Positions 20,492 through 28,202 of a DNA stretch of 29,462 nt are shown here, one piece after another; the first letter of the stretch is position 1, and the number at the start of each line of letters is the position of its first letter. The stretch spans positions 1 to 29,462 of IMG/VR virus record IMGVR_UViG_3300033571_017037; one strand, given 5' to 3'. The notes under the pieces are model-generated. The model had not been told where the DNA came from. It saw nothing but the letters and a program-made list of their open reading frames with translations, and made no database searches. The stretch is from a virus. The position numbers were made by a program, and so were the translations under genes.

Positions 20492-21023
20492 CTTTTTTCT
20501 TCCTTCTAAACATGTTAAGTTTATTCATCTTCGGTACAGGAGGTTCATCGGGAGGAAGGCCTGCTATCCCTCCAGATACCGCAGCATTATTGGCGGGTGC
20601 TCCGCCATCTTCTTCATCAAGATACTGTTTGAATGTCATTGAATATTTATTGTTGAAGAAATTCTCGACTAACGTTGTATCATGTTCTTGTTTAAGAGAC
20701 TCTAAGAACATTCTTTCAAGATCAATAGGTTCTACACCTTTTTCATACTGTTCACGTATGAGCGCGAAAGCGGCTGCGTAAGAGAGAAATTTTTTATTTT
20801 CGACAGGAACTTTTTCAATGATTCGCTTCAAACGAAACACAAGACGATGTAGAAGGCTGTATGCATCTCGTTCTTCAGTTGTTTTTAACTGAACTGCTTT
20901 TTTAAGGATCTTACCCTTTGCATCTATAATACCTAAACGAAAAGCATCTGTCTTGTCAAATGGTGTGACAAGCATCTTTAAGATACGATAGACAATCGCG
21001 GCGTCGATAAAACGATTTGGCAT
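20469..21023 (-). CDS. conserved T4-like phage protein, unknown
   Basis: 184 residues. The conserved-looking core is FIDAAIVYRILKMLVTPFDK, AFRLGIIDAKGKILKKAVQL and AYSLLHRLVFRLKRIIEKVP, a helical segment I recall from marine T4-like genomes near structural genes. The C-terminal third is Gly/Pro-rich and ends in a basic stretch (FRRKKKDEFMGKI). The ATG overlaps the previous stop (TAATG). Possibly a virion or assembly protein by position. Confidence 0.65.
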   Translation of the reverse strand: MPNRFIDAAIVYRILKMLVTPFDKTDAFRLGIIDAKGKILKKAVQLKTTEERDAYSLLHRLVFRLKRIIEKVPVENKKFLSYAAAFALIREQYEKGVEPIDLERMFLESLKQEHDTTLVENFFNNKYSMTFKQYLDEEDGGAPANNAAVSGGIAGLPPDEPPVPKMNKLNMFRRKKKDEFMGKI

Positions 21024-21406
21024 TAAATGACTCTTAGTTTGTTAATTACTTCTGTATCCAAAGGTATATCAGATTCGTTTACTCCAGTATATAAAATGAC
21101 ATTTTCGGGCATAATGTTTAAAAATACTAGGAAGGTTTTCAAAGTAGGCCAGTGCTTTTTGTCAATTTTATAAAACAACATTTTAACAGATGCTTCAGGC
21201 CCAAACAAGTTACTAATTACAATAATATGATTCAAAAGTAATCTTTCTTTCAAACCCTTCCCTGCATGATAACGCCCCAACAGTCGTTTTACATACTTAA
21301 ACTTTTTCATATCCTCATTGAATTCAGATAGTCCCTTACATGCGGGGTTATCGTAATTCTTTATAGCAAATATTAAAAAGTTATCTTCAGTCAAGTCAAA
21401 AATCAT
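21023..21406 (-). CDS. conserved T4-like phage protein, unknown
   Basis: 127 residues. LTEDNFLIFAIKNYDNPACK, FNEDMKKFKYVKRLLGRYHA, LKERLLLNHIIVISNLFGPE and HWPTLKTFLVFLNIMPENV form an all-helical protein that I recall as a conserved hypothetical in many T4-like marine phages. No function known. TTGGT precedes the ATG weakly. Confidence 0.7.
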   Translation of the reverse strand: MIFDLTEDNFLIFAIKNYDNPACKGLSEFNEDMKKFKYVKRLLGRYHAGKGLKERLLLNHIIVISNLFGPEASVKMLFYKIDKKHWPTLKTFLVFLNIMPENVILYTGVNESDIPLDTEVINKLRVI

Positions 21407-21407
21407 T

Positions 21408-21677
21408 TTACCAAGTGGTTAGTGCTACTCTCTTCCAAACGTTCGCAGAACCTGTATAGTCTGCTGTACAAATGTAAAGGTAGTTCGTATCAAATGCAAT
21501 CATGCCTTTTTTGTCACCTGCGGCTCCTACAGTTGCTGCAGGTGCTGTTTTAACTTGTGTAAGAGCCGCAATTACATTGCCTGCACTGATTTTTCTGCTG
21601 TTTCCACCCGATACTACATAAAGTAGATCAGAGGAAACAACAGAGTTCGTTGCAGTTTGTTCAGAAAGTTTAGGCAT
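21408..21677 (-). CDS. small virion-like protein, probably tail-fibre or collar associated
   Basis: 89 residues. The start MPKLSEQTATNSVVSSDLLY and VVSGGNSRKISAGNVIAAL resembles the N-terminus of phage fibre and collar proteins. The C-terminal half AAGDKKGMIAFDTNYLYICT with WKRVALTTW is a short beta structure often found in marine phage structural proteins. It overlaps the upstream virion-like gene by 8 nt. Confidence 0.55.
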   Translation of the reverse strand: MPKLSEQTATNSVVSSDLLYVVSGGNSRKISAGNVIAALTQVKTAPAATVGAAGDKKGMIAFDTNYLYICTADYTGSANVWKRVALTTW

Positions 21678-22245
21678 TCCGATCTCTTAATACTGTATCA
21701 TCATCAGCATCAACTAACAAGTTACCTGTTGTTGGTGACAATGATGCATTTGCTGTATCATCACGGTTAAAGTTCTTCGACATTGCAACCAATGTTTCAG
21801 TCTTTACACGGCGAGCACCATAGCCGTCTGTCCAAACAATCTGATGAATCCAACCAGGTTGATTGATGTTGTTGGCTTTATTCATTGTGTTGCCCGCTTC
21901 ATTAGAATCAACACCAAATACTTTTTGAATTGTATAAGCGTTGCCACGAACGTTTTCAACAACATTAATATACTTAGGACCTTGTTGAACATTTGCTCTT
22001 ACATTTGCAGTTGATCCACCATATGTAGTCGAAAGATTTAATGATGTATTTGAAAGAACATTGGCGACGTAGTATTTTACAGTTGAATTGCCTTGTACAG
22101 GACCAAAGGCAATGTAATCACCTGGTTTAACTTCGCTTAAAAATAATGTAGCGTTACCTAATGAATTAGAAACGGCAAAACTGCCGTTTGTTACTCTGAC
22201 ATTAGCTGTCAGTTGCTTGCTATCTAGTTTTCCCCAAGATGACAT
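21670..22245 (-). CDS. virion structural protein, probable
   Basis: 191 residues, rich in Asn, Thr, Val and Gly, beta-type throughout (LTANVRVTNGSFAVSNSLGN, KPGDYIAFGPVQGNSTVKYY). The C-terminal motif PGWIHQIVWTDGYGARRVKT followed by ETLVAMSKN is one I recall from small structural proteins of marine T4-like phages. Strong ribosome site AAGGAG. Its position next to the internal-protein genes supports a virion role. Confidence 0.6.
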   Translation of the reverse strand: MSSWGKLDSKQLTANVRVTNGSFAVSNSLGNATLFLSEVKPGDYIAFGPVQGNSTVKYYVANVLSNTSLNLSTTYGGSTANVRANVQQGPKYINVVENVRGNAYTIQKVFGVDSNEAGNTMNKANNINQPGWIHQIVWTDGYGARRVKTETLVAMSKNFNRDDTANASLSPTTGNLLVDADDDTVLRDRNA

Positions 22246-22256
22246 TTAATGTCTCC

Positions 22257-23789
22257 TTAATCTTCTAATGGATTTGTTTCGTTAGGTTTTTGAGCTTGAC
22301 CTAAACTTTGAACACGTCTTACGTTTCCCTGATATATGTATTTACGACGCATTCCAGATTTATCTGTGACAACGTATGCAGCGTAAGGTTGCCCATTCAT
22401 TGTTTTTCTTTCTATGCCTGTCACCTTATTTCCACCTTTTTGATGAGCATAGATTTTATCTTGAAGTTCACTATATGTAAGTTCAGAAATAACGAATTCC
22501 TCTTGACCTTCGACAAACATTTGTTCAACAAAAGTTAAGAAAGGCATTAGAGTTTCATCGTCTAATTCCTTCAGGGATTCAATACCTTCAGCTTGCATGG
22601 CAGCTTTTAGGTAATGTTCGTATGTTAGTGTTTCAGGTAGGTCAATAGTAAATGCATTACGTGATTCAACAATTTCTGATATTGAATCAACATCTAATTC
22701 TTCTTGTATTGAAGCCTTTGCGGCGCTTAGCGAAGGATATGATTTTCCTTTTTTATCACCCATGTAAACAGTAAATTTGTCATTCGCCATTTTTTCAATT
22801 GTATGCCCATTGCCTTTCCAAACAACTGGACCATCAGATTCGGCGACAATAGATTCTTCGCTTTCTTCTTTTACCCTTCCTGTCTTTTCAAGGTCGCGGA
22901 GCATTGCAGCTCGGTCGCTGTAACCTTTAACGCCAGGTTTAATGTCACGCCCAAACATGCGCTGTTGAAGTGTTGGGTTCTTAGCATGTTTCATAGTTGT
23001 GGCGGTCTGATGGCTGACCCCTTCATTTTTCTCCATCTCATCAGATTTAGCGTGAAACCCCATCTCTGCGTTTCTTTTTCTATTTTCAGGTGTATCAACA
23101 ATGACCTTTTCTTTTCCTGAAGTCTTATGTGTCACCATAACGGTTTTCTGTTTTTTTGTCATTGGACCTAAATCATCACTCTCATCAAGTTCAACTTCTT
23201 CCATCTTTCTTAAATTTTCAATATCACTCATCGTATCTTTACGCTTTAGATCATCAAGTTTAAGAGGAAATTGCTTTCTTGCATTACCTTTTCTCATGTA
23301 AGCAGGAACTTCAGAAGGTTGAGGTCCTTTGAGCGCATATTTATTAGCAACTTGCATCTCGTCTACTTGTTCTGTTTCTTCATTTTTCTTATCAAGTTTT
23401 TTCATAGCCATTGATACACCAGAGTCTCGCTTGTCAACTTTAGCAGTAGGCAATGTTTTGCGATATCTGGCATCAGAGGCTTTGTTTTTATAAGCTACAA
23501 GCGTTTCGCGACTTACTTCGTCGATCTGATCAGTTTCTTCCGCCACACCTTTCAAAATATTGGACACACGCTGTGCATCTTCTTCTGAAAGGTCAGGTTT
23601 TATGCTTTCATTTTTTGATTTGGCGATAGCAGCACTGATAGCCCCGCGACGCTTTTTCAAATAAGAATCTGTCTTGTCCGCATCACCATCATTGTCAACG
23701 TCTTTATCTTCTTGACCAACGGGATCAAGTTTAACTGCTGCCTCGCCCTGTAGGACCTTTTTGGCCTCTTCTAATAATTGTCTGCTCAT
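22257..23789 (-). CDS. large charged head-internal-like protein, unknown
   Basis: 510 residues, highly charged, with few aromatic residues until the C-terminus. It has several acidic patches with (I/L/V)DE: QIDEVS, QVDEMQ, ELDESDD. One is followed by SRETLVAYKNKASDARYRKT and a basic KKL end, a module also seen in the 24591-25754 protein. IxE/LxE is the cleavage consensus of the T4 prohead protease. The C-terminal region (TGIERKTMNGQPYAAYVVTD) looks folded. AGAGG precedes the ATG. It is probably packaged in the head or part of the prohead core, by inference. Confidence 0.6.
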   Translation of the reverse strand: MSRQLLEEAKKVLQGEAAVKLDPVGQEDKDVDNDGDADKTDSYLKKRRGAISAAIAKSKNESIKPDLSEEDAQRVSNILKGVAEETDQIDEVSRETLVAYKNKASDARYRKTLPTAKVDKRDSGVSMAMKKLDKKNEETEQVDEMQVANKYALKGPQPSEVPAYMRKGNARKQFPLKLDDLKRKDTMSDIENLRKMEEVELDESDDLGPMTKKQKTVMVTHKTSGKEKVIVDTPENRKRNAEMGFHAKSDEMEKNEGVSHQTATTMKHAKNPTLQQRMFGRDIKPGVKGYSDRAAMLRDLEKTGRVKEESEESIVAESDGPVVWKGNGHTIEKMANDKFTVYMGDKKGKSYPSLSAAKASIQEELDVDSISEIVESRNAFTIDLPETLTYEHYLKAAMQAEGIESLKELDDETLMPFLTFVEQMFVEGQEEFVISELTYSELQDKIYAHQKGGNKVTGIERKTMNGQPYAAYVVTDKSGMRRKYIYQGNVRRVQSLGQAQKPNETNPLED

Positions 23790-23798
23790 ATTTTCCTC

Positions 23799-24566
23799 TT
23801 AGCAATTCCAGCGTCTTAGCGCTTTGTTAATGGGTGAATCAGGATCTCTTGCATTTTTAGCACTTGTTAGTCGTTTTTTCATTCCAGACATGCGTGAACA
23901 AAACGATTTTCTTCTTGCTGCTCTTTTACCTTTAGGGTTCTTTTCAGTAACAGCGGTTTGAAGTTTTGATCCCGGATTTTCACGTCTATAAGCATTGACA
24001 GCTTTTTGGCTTAACCCATCTGTTCTGTCAGATTTATTTACCTTTTGCCAATCTTCATCAATTTCAACATCTTCTTGTTTCATTCTTTCACGTTTTTTTG
24101 CAGCAGTTTCTTTGCCTGATTTTGTAAAACCATCTTTCGCATATTTTCCTGCAGCAAGATCAGCAGCGTATGTTCCTGGAGCAGGAGGTAAAAACGATGA
24201 TCTTGTTTTTCTTGGTGTTACAATAATTTCACTTTCTTTAATCTCAGCAGTCATATAGTTTGCAACTGTAGAAATATAATCTTCAGCTAAAGTAATTTTA
24301 GACTGACACCATTCGGGCAAATTAGTGTTTGGATCTAGCATATCATGAAGGCGTTGAGCATTATGCATGATACTACGAAGGTCGGACATAGCCATATCAC
24401 CTTCGTAGTCATACTCACCTTTTTCTAAACTGCTTTCATCAAAGCTCTCTTTAGGTACACAATTAGGCACCCATTTGTCACCTTTTTTCTTCATGCCTTG
24501 TTGAGTGTGAGTGTCCCAACACTTCTCATCCAAAGTTTCTTCGTGAAATTGTCGGAAAGATAACAT
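23799..24566 (-). CDS. internal head protein-like, with capsid-targeting N-terminus
   Basis: 255 residues. The N-terminus MLSFRQFHEETLDEKCWDTH matches the T4 internal-protein targeting peptide pattern (MKTYQEFIAE in T4: hydrophobic, FxxF-like, then a Glu cleavage site). The middle has ESIIVTPRK-type basic stretches, and the C-terminus is a Lys/Arg/Ser-rich Cys-containing segment (GKRAARRKSFCSRMSGMKKR). No enzyme motif seen. A late-type box AATAAATA lies about 22 nt before the ATG and AAGGA is the ribosome site. Confidence 0.6.
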   Translation of the reverse strand: MLSFRQFHEETLDEKCWDTHTQQGMKKKGDKWVPNCVPKESFDESSLEKGEYDYEGDMAMSDLRSIMHNAQRLHDMLDPNTNLPEWCQSKITLAEDYISTVANYMTAEIKESEIIVTPRKTRSSFLPPAPGTYAADLAAGKYAKDGFTKSGKETAAKKRERMKQEDVEIDEDWQKVNKSDRTDGLSQKAVNAYRRENPGSKLQTAVTEKNPKGKRAARRKSFCSRMSGMKKRLTSAKNARDPDSPINKALRRWNC

Positions 24567-24587
24567 AATTGTCCTTGGTTATTGTAT

Positions 24588-24595
24588 TATTTATT
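24588..24595 (-). promoter_or_regulatory. candidate late promoter (AATAAATA)
   Basis: One base off TATAAATA, about 22 nt upstream of the ATG at 24566. The same octamer occurs at a similar distance before the gene at 29145. It overlaps the end of the upstream gene. Confidence 0.35.
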
Positions 24596-25754
24596 TACTT
24601 TTATGTTTCAATCTTGTTTGTTCAATTCTTCTAATCTTTGGCATCAATCGTTGAGCAAGCATTGTTTGTACACCTAATTGTTGCAAACGCTTTAACCGTT
24701 GTTCTAGAATATCCTTTTCTTGTGGAGACAATGCTGACTTATCACGACCTGCTAGAAATCTTTTCGACAATAATCTTCTTGCTGCTAAAATAGATCTTTG
24801 TTTTAGTCTATCGGGGGATGATACACGTTGTAATCGCATCCCTCTCAAAATGTTTCTTTTTACACCAGTACGTCTAAAATCTCTTTGCTTTTTTAATCTT
24901 GCGGCAGGGCTTAGACCTTCATCAACTGTTTCTGTTTCTTCTGTAACATAATCTTCTTTTTCATATGTATCTGCAATATCTTCCCATGAAAGCGTATTCG
25001 CAATTTTTTCTAATTCAGTCGTATCTATTTTCTCATTATCTTTTTTTTTAGTTTCTTCGTGTAAATCTTTATCAGCAGTATGATATGTTTTGCCTTTTGT
25101 AATATAAGAATTTACACGTGCCATGCCCCACTGCTGCGGTGTAGTTCCTGGGCGGTGACCTGTTTTCCATGCTGCAACACCACGTGAATAAACTTTCTTT
25201 AGTGTTGATAAAGAAATACCCGACTTTGCAGCTTTTGCAGCCAAACCTTTACTTGCTTCTTCATCAAGCTGATCTATTTCTTCATTCGTGGCTTTTTTGA
25301 TTCCCGCTTCTCGACGTTTAATTAAGTTTTTAGTTAAGTCACGATATTCTGAACCTTTTTTAGCGAAAGGTTCTAATTCACGCACTTGTTGTTTTGACTT
25401 TTCTGCATATCTTTGTTTTAGCGCTTGACTAATTTCGTCTAGTTGTGTTTCTTCAGCTACTTCACCCGTATCACTCTTAGGAACATGAACGTAGGGAAGA
25501 TCAGCAAGTGTTGAATCATCATGGTTTGCTAATTTCATCATCGTATTGACATGATCTATCATATACCCATAATGGTTATCGATATCTCCCAATTGCGTTA
25601 AAGCATCATGTGCCTTTGAAAGATAAAATGAAAAATCATGTATATCTTGATTTGTGGCAAACCCATTTTTCATTGAGTGTTTTTCCACACCCAAATATGC
25701 ATCGGTTGCTCTTAAGGCAATATCAATTAAATCCTGACGTAGAACTGTATCCAT
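24591..25754 (-). CDS. charged head-internal-like protein, unknown
   Basis: 387 residues, very basic C-terminal half (LKKQRDFRRTGVKRNILRGM, LKRLQQLGVQTMLAQRLMPK). The N-terminal 95 residues look globular and helical. After VAEETQLDEISQALKQRYAE comes the same module as in the 510-residue neighbour (an (I/L)DE(I/V)S box followed by a basic helix). Further (I/L/V)DE boxes are QLDEEAS and TVDEGLS. There is also MARVNSYITKGKTYHTADKD, a repeat-like phage motif. AGGAAAG precedes the ATG. Probably packaged with DNA; function unknown. Confidence 0.6.
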   Translation of the reverse strand: MDTVLRQDLIDIALRATDAYLGVEKHSMKNGFATNQDIHDFSFYLSKAHDALTQLGDIDNHYGYMIDHVNTMMKLANHDDSTLADLPYVHVPKSDTGEVAEETQLDEISQALKQRYAEKSKQQVRELEPFAKKGSEYRDLTKNLIKRREAGIKKATNEEIDQLDEEASKGLAAKAAKSGISLSTLKKVYSRGVAAWKTGHRPGTTPQQWGMARVNSYITKGKTYHTADKDLHEETKKKDNEKIDTTELEKIANTLSWEDIADTYEKEDYVTEETETVDEGLSPAARLKKQRDFRRTGVKRNILRGMRLQRVSSPDRLKQRSILAARRLLSKRFLAGRDKSALSPQEKDILEQRLKRLQQLGVQTMLAQRLMPKIRRIEQTRLKHKSK

Positions 25755-25755
25755 T

Positions 25756-26193
25756 TTACTTTCCTACTGATCTTAGAAACCATGCATGTTTCTGGTGAGC
25801 TTGAATTCTATCCTGAAGAAAGTTTGAAATACCCAACTCTCCTATTTCTTCAGCCATTTTGTATCCAATCATTAATGAAGCCAACACTTTATTATTTTCA
25901 ATAAAAAGACGTCTTGCCATTTCAATAGGTGAAGGTAAATTTTCATCTTCTACAATAGAAGTTAACTGTTTAATTCTTGATAATGACCCGGGTGCATAAA
26001 TGTCAAGAGTTCTGATTTGCTCAGCTAATGTGTCAACACTTCCTAGAACTTCTTCATAAATTTTACCGAATAGCTCATGATATTGAAAAAAATCAGGACC
26101 TTCAACGTTCCAATGATAGTTGTGTGCCTTAAAATAAAATGTAAAGGCATCAGATAGACAAACTTTTAATTGATCTGCAAGTTGTTCTTTCAT
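25756..26193 (-). CDS. dps: Dps-like ferritin (DNA-protection protein)
   Basis: 145 residues with the Dps ferroxidase pattern at the correct spacing: H27 (NYHWNV), H39 (FFQYHELF), D54 and E58 (SVDTLAEQI), as E. coli H51, H63, D78, E82. The whole helical fold fits Dps length (about 150-167), with a short N-terminus lacking the Lys-rich DNA-binding tail. It would oxidise Fe(II) with H2O2 and form a 12-mer shell. It lies among head-internal protein genes, so it may be made late and could shield packaged or host DNA. No targeting peptide is visible. Confidence 0.85.
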   Translation of the reverse strand: MKEQLADQLKVCLSDAFTFYFKAHNYHWNVEGPDFFQYHELFGKIYEEVLGSVDTLAEQIRTLDIYAPGSLSRIKQLTSIVEDENLPSPIEMARRLFIENNKVLASLMIGYKMAEEIGELGISNFLQDRIQAHQKHAWFLRSVGK

Positions 26194-26739
26194 TTATAGA
26201 CCTACATATTGTTTAAATTGCATATGTTTAAGGCGAGTAGGCTTAGCTTCTAACCCAGCCGAAACCGCAGCGTGCATGTCTTTTGTTGATTGCATCATCT
26301 TCATTTCAGCATCAGATTGAACACCTATAAGTTTTTCGAATGCAATTTTTGCTTTTGGACACATATCAAGATTTTGTGTCTTAGTATTCAGATAAGAAAT
26401 TTGCGAAGAAGCTGCGCTTTGCTCTTGCAGTCGTTGTTTTTGTGCAGTACTCATAAGTAAAAACGGAATTTTCATTGATTCTTCTCCAAACCTTTCTTTG
26501 TACCTTTTCGTGTAAATCGATTCTTTCGTTTTTGCACCTTTATCACCAGGGGCGGGTGTATACGCTGCAGGATTATCGTCTGCCATCTTACTTGTTTTAT
26601 TCCAGTGCGCTTTTCTTGCCAATTGTGTTTCGTGGGACAAATTACCTGAATACTTTTTACTTATACCTGATCGATTTCTTGGATTCTTTTTGTAAGAACC
26701 TGATGCCGTCTTATATTTATTTTCTTTTGAATTTGTCAT
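26194..26739 (-). CDS. charged virion-associated-like protein, unknown
   Basis: 181 residues. Basic, Ser/Asn-rich N-terminus (TNSKENKYKTASGSYKKNPR), then ARKAHWNKTSKMADDNPAAY with PAPGDKGAKTKES, a segment found in other marine phage head-associated proteins from memory. The middle has MCPKAKIAFEKLIGVQSDAE. The last residues LKHMQFKQYVGL resemble a targeting peptide (MxxFKxY) placed at the wrong end. Start overlaps the previous stop (ATGA). Confidence 0.6.
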   Translation of the reverse strand: MTNSKENKYKTASGSYKKNPRNRSGISKKYSGNLSHETQLARKAHWNKTSKMADDNPAAYTPAPGDKGAKTKESIYTKRYKERFGEESMKIPFLLMSTAQKQRLQEQSAASSQISYLNTKTQNLDMCPKAKIAFEKLIGVQSDAEMKMMQSTKDMHAAVSAGLEAKPTRLKHMQFKQYVGL

Positions 26740-28202
26740 TTTCTTTCCAAAGGTATTGTGCCTGCTGCTATTCCAGATTTAACCTTTTTCATTAATTTAG
26801 TAGCTTCGGGCCTTGAAAACATGGGACCAAGATGTTTGTGAAATGTTTCAACATCACCCTCAAACGCAGCTTTACGCATCTTAGTGCCGCTCATGCCATG
26901 AGATCTATTTTCATCAGTGGGATAGTGTGTATGAACCTCATCAAACGATTTACCTTCCATCTCTTTGACTTTGCCTTTTTGTAGGCTATCTTTAATACCT
27001 TCAATGAATTTTTTACGATCAGATCCTCCAACCAGATGGAGAACCTTTTTTCCTTCTGGTAATGAATCATGTGCTTTTCTAATCACTTCTCCCATCCCCG
27101 TGATTACATGTGCTTGAACTTTGTCATTTTTGCGTGACCATTGCCTTTCAAGAATATTGCCACGCTCTTGGGGAGTAAATGCTTCTGCCTTGCTCGATAT
27201 GCCTACAAACTTTTTACCGGGCAACGCCATCATTGTGTCACCTAAATCTTTTGCGTGTCCCATATGTGAAAAGGGACTAAATCCCGCCATAGGCACTACT
27301 GTAGCATGATGACCCGCATCAGTTTCTTCATTAACGGCAGATTTGATACCAAGGACAGAACCCAAATGTTTTATTGCATTCGATGAATTGATCTTCTTAT
27401 GCTTCTTCATATCAGAAGAAAATTTGTCAAATATCTCTTGATGTCTTTCTTGCGGGACATGTGCCTTAATTGCTTGTGCAACTTGATGAAAGGATTGAAT
27501 GTGCTCCCCTTTCACCTTTGACCCGAAAAGGGTCTTAGCAATATGATCTGGATTGTTGTTCCATTTATCTTCACCGCCACGAGGAGACAATCCATGTAGA
27601 ATTGAGAACTTGTGTGTAGATCCCCCAGCAGCATTTAAAAGTATTTTATGATGAGCACCTTTTATTCCTGCTTTTGTATCATCCCAATGTGAACTGTGTG
27701 AAAACTTAGCAAATTCTGTAGGTTCATCTTTATGATATTCAGTGCCCTCAAAGTCAACTTGATGTACTTGACCGTTTTCATGTTTCATCAGCACATGATG
27801 TTCACCGCCACCTTTGCTATAACCCGCAACAGTATACTTCCCGTAAGTAGAGCCTTTTTGCAAATGTGGTTGCAATGCATCAAAATGCTTTTTGTCTACC
27901 TTTACGTCAGCATCACCCATTTCAGATTTATGCTTGACCAATTCTTTATCAGAGATTTTCTTATCAAAAAGGTGCGCTGTAGATCCCGAGAAGGCACTTC
28001 CTGTATTTAATGCCTTTTTCCCTTTTCCAAAGATTTCGCCCCCTGTGTGCGACTTAACTGTATCATGCAATGCACTCATCATCCCATGTAAATCAGATTG
28101 AACTTGATGCCTATTCTTGTCTGTTACCTTTATAGGTGCCGCAGATACATCATCAACAACAAGATTGCCCCCCTCTAAAATATAACCCTTAAACGTTTTC
28201 AT
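26736..28202 (-). CDS. capsid-targeted bifunctional nucleotidyltransferase (Pol-beta-like plus HxGH-type)
   Basis: 488 residues from the ATG at 28202, preceded by AAAAAGG. The N-terminus MKTFKGYILEGG closely matches the T4 internal-protein targeting peptide MKTYQEFIAE|A. A Pol-beta-like nucleotidyltransferase region follows: SGSTAHLF (G73, S74), GDADVKV (D97, D99) and VDFEG (D150). The C-terminal half has FSPFSHMGH (309-316, the HxGH-type motif) and SGTKMR (about 438-443, the ISSTxxR-type motif) of the cytidylyl/adenylyltransferase (NadM/CoaD-like) superfamily. Substrates are unknown. It follows the ligase-like gene with a 14-nt overlap, so the two probably act together. Confidence 0.75.
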   Translation of the reverse strand: MKTFKGYILEGGNLVVDDVSAAPIKVTDKNRHQVQSDLHGMMSALHDTVKSHTGGEIFGKGKKALNTGSAFSGSTAHLFDKKISDKELVKHKSEMGDADVKVDKKHFDALQPHLQKGSTYGKYTVAGYSKGGGEHHVLMKHENGQVHQVDFEGTEYHKDEPTEFAKFSHSSHWDDTKAGIKGAHHKILLNAAGGSTHKFSILHGLSPRGGEDKWNNNPDHIAKTLFGSKVKGEHIQSFHQVAQAIKAHVPQERHQEIFDKFSSDMKKHKKINSSNAIKHLGSVLGIKSAVNEETDAGHHATVVPMAGFSPFSHMGHAKDLGDTMMALPGKKFVGISSKAEAFTPQERGNILERQWSRKNDKVQAHVITGMGEVIRKAHDSLPEGKKVLHLVGGSDRKKFIEGIKDSLQKGKVKEMEGKSFDEVHTHYPTDENRSHGMSGTKMRKAAFEGDVETFHKHLGPMFSRPEATKLMKKVKSGIAAGTIPLERK

